This document shows, piece after piece, positions 1 through 9,000 of a stretch of DNA of 64,000 nt; the stretch's first letter is position 1; each line of letters starts with the position of its first letter. The translations under genes and the position numbers were made by a program. This stretch comes from Eleftheria terrae (GTDB taxonomy: Bacteria > Pseudomonadota > Gammaproteobacteria > Burkholderiales > Burkholderiaceae_C): NCBI RefSeq assembly GCF_030419005.1, contig NZ_CP106953.1:558001-622000 (forward strand), read 5' to 3'. The notes under the pieces are model-generated. The model was given only the letters and a program-made list of their open reading frames with translations, was not told the origin of the DNA and ran no database searches.

Positions 1-3000
1 CTCCTGCACCGAGGTCGCGACGAAGGCCAGGCGGCACTCCATCGCATCGCGGCCCACCTGCAGGGTGTAGGCAAGGTCGACCAGCTGCGCGTCGTCATAC
101 GCATTCGACGCCAGGTGGTCGAGCAGGCGGCGCGCCACATCCTTCAACCGGTCGGCCTGCTTGGCCGACAGCACGACGATCACCGGCACGCTGCGCCGCG
201 CCTCGGGCAGCGCAGCCTCCTGCACCGGCGGCTCCTCGATCACCAGGTGGGCGTTGGTGCCGCTGAAGCCGAAGGAGCTGACCGCCGCACGGCGCACACC
301 TGCCCCGCCCGGCTGCCACTCGCGCGCTTGCGTGTTGATGTAGAAGGGGCTGCCTTCCAGCGTGATGCGGCTGTTGAGCTGCTCGAAATTCACGGTGGGC
401 GGCAAGGTCCGGTGCCGCATCGCCAGCAGCACCTTCATCACGCCAGCGATCCCGGCTGCCGCCAGCAGGTGGCCGATGTTGCTCTTGACAGAGCCAAGCG
501 CGCAGTAGTGGCGCCGGTCGGTATAGCGGCGGAACGCCTGCGTCAGGGCCTGCACCTCGATCGGGTCACCGAGGCCGGTGCCGGTGCCGTGCGCCTCCAC
601 CAGCGTGATGCTGTCCGGCGCGATGCCGAACTGCTCGTAGACCTCCTGCTCCAGCGCAATCTGCGAGGTGACGCTCGGCGCGGTGATGCCGTTGGTCTTG
701 CCGTCCTGGTTCACCCCCCAGCCGCGGATCACGCCCTGCACGATGTCGCCGTCGCGCAGCGCGTCGGCATATCGCTTCAACAGCACCACGCCGACACCTT
801 CGCCGGGCACGAAGCCGTCGGCCCGTTCGTCGAAGGTGAAGCAGCGGCCCTGCTTCGACAGCATGCCGGCCTTGCTGGCCATGATGTGCATGCCGGGGCC
901 GGTCAACACGTTGACCCCGCCGGCGATCGCCAGCTCGCTGCGGCCGAGCAACAGGCTGTCGCAGGCCTGCGCGATGGCGACCAGCGCCGATGAGCAGGCG
1001 GTGTCGAGCGCGAGGCAAGGCCCCTTGAGATTGAGGAAGTAGGAGATGCGGGCGGCCAGGATCGACGGCGCGTTGCCCATCATCCCCTCGGCCGACAGAT
1101 CGGCATAGGCGGCGTAGTCGCCCGACCCGCAGCCGACGAAGACGCCGCAGCGACTGCCAGACAGGCTGCGCGGGTTGAGGCCGGCGTCCTCGATGCAGCG
1201 CCAGCTGTGCTCCAGGAACAGCCGCTGCTGCGGATCGATGACCGCCGCCTCGGCGCGCGAGATGTTGAAGAACTGCGGGTCGAACCGGTCGACCTCGCTC
1301 AGCGCGCCCATCCATTTGCTGTAGGTCTTCTTCGGCACGTCGGGATCGGGATCGTAGAACTTCTCGGTCGACCAGCGATGCGGCGGCACCTCGAAGACGC
1401 AGCCCTGGCCTTCGGCGAGATGGCGCCAGAACTCGTCGAGAGAGTCGGCATTCGCAAACGCGCCCGACATGCCGATGATGGCGATCGCCAGGTCGGCGCT
1501 CCCGCTTCCGGGTGCTCCCCCGGCAGGCGCGGAGGCGGCCGGCCGATCCTGCCCCGCCGGGGCCGCGGCCGCCGGCCCGGCCGGGGGCGCGACCACCGGC
1601 GGCTGCACCACGGGGGCCGATATCCCCCGGCCGGGCGGGCTGGATATGGGGCGGCTGCCTCCGGCGTACAACGCGCCGACGCGCTCCAGCACGTCCTGGC
1701 TGTCGACGAAGGTCTTCCGGTGCATCGCCACTTCCTGCTCGCAGGCCTGCTGCAGCTGGTCTCGGACCGGCCTGGCGACATGCTCCTTCAGCGCCATCAG
1801 TGCGACACGCGGCGACTGGCACAGCGTGCGCGCCAGTGCCAGCGCATGCGGCAGCACCTCGTCGCGGTGGACCACCGGGAAGGGAATGCGGCGCTGTTCG
1901 AGCTCGGCGCCGGTGAACTGCCGCGCGGTGAACAGGATCTCGTGTGCCAGCCCCGCCCCCAGCTTCTCGGGGAAGATCAGGGTCGCGCCGGCGCCCGGCG
2001 TGAACCCATATTTCATGTAGTTGCTCTCGTAGCTGCCCTGACGGCTGAACACCACGAAGTCGCTGAACATCGCCAAGGCCCAGCCGGCGCCAATCGCATG
2101 CCCCTGCATCGCCGCGATCACCGGGACCGGGCAGGCCAGCGGGATGCTGAACACCGGTGTGTCGGTGAAGCTGACGCGGCCGGACTGGATGTCCAGCAGG
2201 CTTTCCTTGGTGCCGCCGCAGCAGAAATAGGTGTCGTAGCCGGTCAGCACGACGACCTTGCAGGTGTCGTTGCGGGCGATGGCGTCGAAGGCTTCGGTCA
2301 AGCCTGCGATGAGGTCGGGCGAGAAGGTGTTCTTGTGCGCGCGGTCCTCCATGGTCACCTGCACGATGCCGGGCTCGACTTCCTGCAGGCGCACGACCGA
2401 GGCATAGACGCTGACCGGGCCCGCCGGGCCGGGCTGCGCAAGCACCGCCGGCCCGGACGCCGAGGCTGCCACGGGTTCGGAACGCGCGTCGCCCGGCCGC
2501 GCCGTGGCCACCTCCCCGGCCGTCGGCATGAGCGGCGCAGCACCCGGGCTGGCCGCCAGCTCGCTCGCCACATGCTGCGCCAGCGCCTCCAGGCTGGGGT
2601 GGTCGTAGACGCGCACCGCATCCAGGTCGAGGTTGAACTGGCTGTTGATCGCCCGGATCAACTGGATGGCCATGATCGAGTCGAGCCCGATATCGACGAA
2701 CACCGCATCGTCGGCGATGTCGGCGGTGTCGATCCCGAGCACCGCCGACAGGGTGCGCCGCAGCACGTCGCGGATCTGGCGCACCGGCAGGCGGGGCGGC
2801 GCCGGCGGGGGCGGCACGGCCTGGGCCCCCCCGCTCGCGTCGTGCGGCGGCAGGAGATGCGCGAACCGCGTGGCGGGCTCCGCCGGCAGCGCCGCCTCAT
2901 GCCCTGCCGGTGCAGCGCCGCCGGACGCCACACCCGGCGGCAGCGGCTCGGACACTGGCCGCGCGCCACGGCTGCTGCGCTCGATCTCGGCCGCGAGATA

Positions 3001-6000
3001 GTCGGCCAGGGCCGCCACGCTCGGGTACTCGTAGACCTTGACGGCGTCGATGTCGAGTCCGAAGCGGTCGTTGAGGATGCGGACCCACTGGACCCCCATG
3101 ATCGAGTCCAGGCCGAGTTCGACGAAAGCATCGTCGTCGCCGATCTCGCCTCGCTCGACGCCGAGTACCGGTGAGAGCGTGTGCCTGAGCGTCTCGCGCA
3201 GCCGATGTGCGCCGAGGTCGCCGACGCGCGCAAGCGCTGCCTCGGGCGCGGAAGGGGCACCAAAGGGCGCTTCGCCACCCGGCCCTGCCGGCAGTTCGCC
3301 GGCTCGGTCGGAAAGGGACGGCTCGGTGGCGTCACTGCTGCTGAACAAGTCCATCATGTTGATCGCGAAGTTCCGCAGCGCCTCGTCGACCGAGGCGCGC
3401 TTGGGTTGGTCTTGGATGTCGGGGGACACGGCTGCGGCGCCGCCCGCGGTGCCGGGGAGCGTGACCGCGCCGTGGCGGGAGGGCGGCGACGCACTGGCGT
3501 CGGAGACCGCCCATGCCGAGCCGCACAGCGCGCGCAAGGAGACCTGCTGCGCCGCGGCCGGCGCCGCGTCGGCCGCCGCGGCCACCACGCCGACGGGCGG
3601 GGGCGCGACGGCGGGCACCGCGGCCTGGCTGCCGAGGTTCGGCTCGACGGCGATCCAGCAGCGTCGCCGCTCGAAGGGATAGGTGGGCAGGCTGAGCCGG
3701 TGCGGCTCCACGCCACGCACCAGCGGGCAGCGCTGCTGCAGCGCCGCCCACGACACCGCCCCCCCTTGCACCCACTGCGCCAGCAGCGGCTCGTAGGCCG
3801 CCTGCGCGATGCAACGCTCGACGGCCTCCCGCCCGGCGTCGTCGGAAACGGGCACAGCAGCGTCACCCGGCGCACCGGGCGCCTCGCGGCGCTTGCGCGA
3901 CTGGCCCCGATGCAGCGGCGTGTCCACGCCATCGGCTGGGGCTTGCAGCGACGCCTGCAGCCGGTGCTTCAACGCGTCGACCGAGCGCACCGAGAACGCC
4001 AGCCGGTGCTCCATCGCGTCGCGGCCGAACTGCAGCGTGTATTCGAGGTGCGGCAGGTCCGCCTCGGCAAGCGGGTGGGCGTCAAGGAAGGCCAGCAGCT
4101 GCCGCGATTGCTCCGCCAGCTGTGGCGCAGTGCGCGCCGACAGCACGACCAGCGCCGGCCGCGCCAGCTCGGGCGCCGCCGGCGGCTGCGGGATCGGCTG
4201 CGGCGCACGGTATTCCTCGACGATCAGGTGTGCGTTCGCGCCGCCGAAGCCGAAGGAGCTGATGCCGGCCGTCCTCGGCAGCTCTCGTCCCAGTTCGTCC
4301 CACCCCGGCTGCCAGGCCTGCGCCTGGTGGACCACATAGAACGGCGTGCCGGCCAGTTCGATGTGCGGATTGAGCGGGTTGCCGTGCAGGGACGGCGCCA
4401 GCGTCCTATGGCGCAGTTGCAGCACCACCTTGATCACGCTCGCCACGCCTGCCGCCAGCTCCAGGTGCCCGATGTTGGTCTTCACCGAGCCAAGGCCGCA
4501 ACGCGGTGGCGGCAGGTCCGCCGCAGGCGGCGCGCACCCCGCATACAGCTCGTCGAAGGCGCTCTTCAGCCCGTTGATCTCGATGGGGTCGCCCAGCGGC
4601 GTGCCGGTCCCGTGCATCTCGACGTAGGTCACCGCGCGCGGGTCCACCTGCGCCTCCCGGTAGGCGCGCTTCAACAAGGCCGCCTGGGCTTTGGGATTGG
4701 GGGCGGTGAGGGAGTTCGCCCGGCCGCCGTGGTTTTCGGCACTGCCCCGGATGACGGCATAGATGTGATCGCCATCGCGCTCGGCATCGCGCAGGCGCTT
4801 GAGGAAGAGCATGCCGACGCCTTCGCCCCGCACATAGCCGTTGGCGTGCTTCGAGAAGGTCTTGCAGCGGCCGTCCTCGCTCAGCATGCCGGCCTTGCTG
4901 AAGCTGATGTGGGCCCACGGCGTGATGATGGTGTTGACGCCGCCCGCCAGCGCCGCGTCGCAGTCCCCGCTCTCCATCGCGCGAATGGCGCGGTGGATCG
5001 CCACCAGCGAGCTGGAGCAGGCCGTCTCGATCGGCTCGCTCGGCCCATGCAGGTTGAGCAGATAGCTGATCCGGTTCGGCCCGATCGACGCGGCCACGCC
5101 GGTCGAGCTGTAGCCCTCGATGGCGAGCTTGGCACGCGCGATCAGCTCGCCATAGCCGGAGCCGGCGGTGCCGACGAAGACGCCCGTCTGGCTGCCCGAC
5201 AGGCTGCGCGGTGCATACCCGGCGTCTTCGATCGCCTTCCAGCCGTACATCATCAGCAGCCGCTGCTGCGGGTCCATCATCTCCGCCTCCTTCGGCGCGA
5301 TGCCGAAGAACAGCGGATCGAATTCGTCGACCCCTTCGATGAATCCGCCCCACTTGATATGGGTCTTGTTGGCCTCGCGGTGCGGGTCGCCATAGAGCGC
5401 GCGCCAGTCCCAGCGGTCGGGTGGGATCTCGGTGATGCCATCGCGGCCCGCCGCCAGGTTCGACCAGAACTCGTCCAGATCCCGCGCTCCCGGGAAGCGC
5501 CCGCTCATCCCGACGATCGCGATCGGCTCGCGGGCCGCCGGGGTCGCCGGCTGCCAGGCGGGCGCGACCTGTGGCGACGCCGCCGCGGCGGCGCCGTCGT
5601 CCCGGCCCCGGAAGCGCCGATGCGGCGCGGCCGCCGCCGGCGCTGCGACAGCCGCCGCTGCTGCAGCCGGCGGGCGCGTCAGGAGGTGCCGAGCCAGCGT
5701 GGCGCCGTGGGCGTGCGCGAGGTGGGTCGCAAACTCGCGCACCGTGGCGTACTCGAAGAAGATGGTCGGGCTCAGCTCCAGCCCGTAGGTCCGGTTGAGT
5801 TCGTTGCCGAGCGCGGTCAGGCTGATCGAATCGAAACCGAATTCGCTGATGTCGGCGTCGACGTCGACCTGCTCCGCCTTCACCTTCAGCAAGCGCGAAA
5901 TGGCGGCCGTCAGCGCGGCCAGCAACGGCGGCAGCAACGCCTGCGGCCCGGCCAGGTCGTCCGCCACAGGCCCGGTGTGCGCCGGCAGCGCGGCCACCAC

Positions 6001-9000
6001 CGGCTGCTTCCCCGCGGCATGGTGGACCGGCGGTGCCGCGGCCGCCGCGTGCGGCGAGATCCTCGCCTCGAGTTGCGCGATGTCGCCGGCCAGCACCAGG
6101 ACCTGCGCGGCGTCCACGGCCCAGGCGGCGTACAAGGCGGCCAGCGCGTCGGCGGTGCCCAGCAGGTCGTAGCCTTGGCGCCGCATGCGCTCGCGCACTT
6201 CGGCGTCCACGCTCATTCCGCCCTCGGCCCACAGCGGCCAGTTGATCGACAGGGTCCGGCCGTGCCGGTGTCCGGCCTGCACCAGGCGGTTGCGATAGGC
6301 GGCGTAGCGGTCCATGTAGGCGTTTGCCATCGCATAGTCGCACTGACCCACGTTGCCAAGTGCGCCGGCGGCCGACGAGAACAGCAGCAGGAAGTCGAGT
6401 TCGACCGCCCGGGTGGCCAGGTCGAGATGCCAGGTGCCCGCCACCTTGGGGGCCAGCACCTCGTGAAACTCCGCGGGCTGCTTGCTGAGGATGAAGCTGT
6501 CGCGGATCACGCCGGCGCTGTGCACGATGCCGTTGAGCCGGCCGTGCTGCTCGACCACCGAGCGGATCACCCGGTCGACCGCGGCAGCGTCGCTCACGTC
6601 CATCACCCGGTACTCGACGGCAGCACCGTCGCCCGCCAGGGCGGCGAGCGCGGCCTGCCGATCCTCATCGAGCCGGGAGCGCCCGGTCAGCACGATCCGC
6701 GCGCCGCTCACCTGGCGCAGGATCTCGTTCGCCATGACCATGCCCAGCCCGCCTGCGCCGCCGGTGATCAGGTACACGCCGCGGTCGCGCCACGGCAGGC
6801 GCACCGCAGCGCTGCGGTCGACCGGGCCGGCCGGCTCGAAGCGGGCCACCTCGCGCTGTCCCTGCCGGTCGCGGACCTCCGCCTCGCCCTGCAATGCGGC
6901 CTGCGCCTCGCGCAACACCCGCTCCGCGAGCCCCTCGCTGTCGCGCGTCTGCTGCACGGCGAGCAGCTGGCCGAAGAACCGGGGGTTCTCATGGTGCGCG
7001 CTCTTGAGCACGCCGCTGAGCGCGCCAAAGATCGCGTCATGGTCCTCGTCCGGGGCCACCAGGACCTGCAGCAGCACCGGCTGCCTGGGCTTGTGCTGCA
7101 ACAGCGCCTGCACCCGCTCGAACACACGCTCGCCGAGCTGCGCATACCACCCGACGGTCGACGCGTCCGCCGGGCCGGGCAGCGCCGCCCACTGCACCGA
7201 AGGACAGCAGGCCGCCAGTTCGCCCAACTGGTTCGCGTGGTGCGGCGCCAGCAAGACCCAGTGGTGCGCCGGCGCGGCCGCCGTGTCGGCCGCGATGAGC
7301 GCGCTGGGCGCCCAGCCGGGCGTCCACAGCTGTACCGAGCTGCGGCCGTGCGGCGCCAGCGCCCCGATCGCCTCGCCCGCCAGCGCCCGGGACGCCACGC
7401 CTTGCAGGCGCACGCATACCCGGCCCTCGCGGTCGCAGAGGTCGAAATCGAGCTTCTGCACCGGCGCGCCGGGGCTTGCGACAGCACTCGCAGCGGTCGC
7501 CGCACGGACGACGACCGTCGCCTCGGCCGGGCTGGCAGCCCAGATCTGCAGCCGCTCGAGTGCAAACGGCAGGGCGGTCTGCCCTGCAGCGCCGGACGCC
7601 GCGCCCGGCGTGCCGTCCATTGCGAAGCCCAGGGCCGCCTGCAGCGCGCTGTCCAGCACGCTCGGGTGCAGCAGGTAGGCCTGTGCCGTGTCGTGCACGC
7701 AGGCGGGCAGCTCGATGTCGGCCAACACGAAGCGGCCGCCCTCGGCGTCAGTCCCGGTGCGCAACTGCCGCAGCCCGCGGAACGCCGGGCCGTGCTCGAT
7801 CTGCATCGCACGCAGCGTCTCGTAGCAGCCGGCCACCTCCAGCTGGCCCTCGCAACGCAACCGCAGGTCCGCCAGATCGAGCAACGGCGGGCCAGCCGGT
7901 GGGACCACGGCGGCCGTGCGGCAGGTGGCGCGGCCTTGGGCATGCACGATCGTGGCGTCGGGCGCGGCCTCGCCGTGGGGGGACGAATAGACCTCGAAGT
8001 CGACGTCGCCACCGTCCTGCGGCGACAGCCCGATGTGCAGCTGCGTGGTCTCGTGCACCACCAGGGGCTGCAGCCACACGACATTGCGCAGCTCGACCTC
8101 GGTGGCGCCGGCCGGCCCGGGCTCCATCGATGCGAGCACGGCCGCCCGGGCCATCTCGAGGTAGGCCACGCCCGGCAGGACCGCGGCCCCGTGGACGCGG
8201 TGGTCGGCCAGGAAGAACGCCGCCGGGGTGAAGGTGGAGCTGTAGCGCTGGCGCACCAAGGTGGAGGTGTTGCGCTGCACCAGCGGATGCAGCGCGGCAT
8301 GCGGGTCCGGCACGGCGCCATCCGCCTGCGGCAGCGGCAGCGGCGCTTCCAGCCAGTACCGCTCGCGGGCGAACGGGTAGGTCGGCAAGGACACACGCAG
8401 CGGCCGTGCGTCGACATGCAGCCGGTTCCAGTCGATGCCGAGGCCCTGCACCCACACCGACGCCAGCTTGCGCAGCTTGCGCTTGCTCAGCCAGGCGGCC
8501 ACCAGTCCCTCGACATCGTCGTCGGCGCTGAACATCGTGCTGTCGTCGCGACGCCTGGCCTGGCCGAGCAGGATGTCCTCGTGGCGGCGGCCTGCCACCA
8601 CATCGTCGAGCAGGGCGACCAGCTGGTCCACGCTGCTCACGACCACCGCCAGCCGATGGTCCATCGCCACCCGCCCCACCTGCAGGGTGTAGGCGATGTC
8701 GGCCAGGTCGGCGTCGCTGCATCGGTGCGACCTGAGGTGGTCGCGCAGACGCGCCGCCTGCGCACGCAGCTGAGGCGCGCTCTTCGCCGACAGGACGACC
8801 AGCGCCGGCTCGAGCCGGCCAGCTGGCGGGCGGGGCGGCGGCTCATGCTCCTGCAGCACCAGGTGCGCGTTCGAGCCGCTGGCGCCGAAGGAGCTGAGGC
8901 CGGCGATGCGCGGCCCCGCCTGGATGCCGGCCTCTGTCTCCAGCATCGGCCGCGGCCAGGGTTGTGCGCACTGCTGCACCCTGAACGGCGTGCTCGCAAA

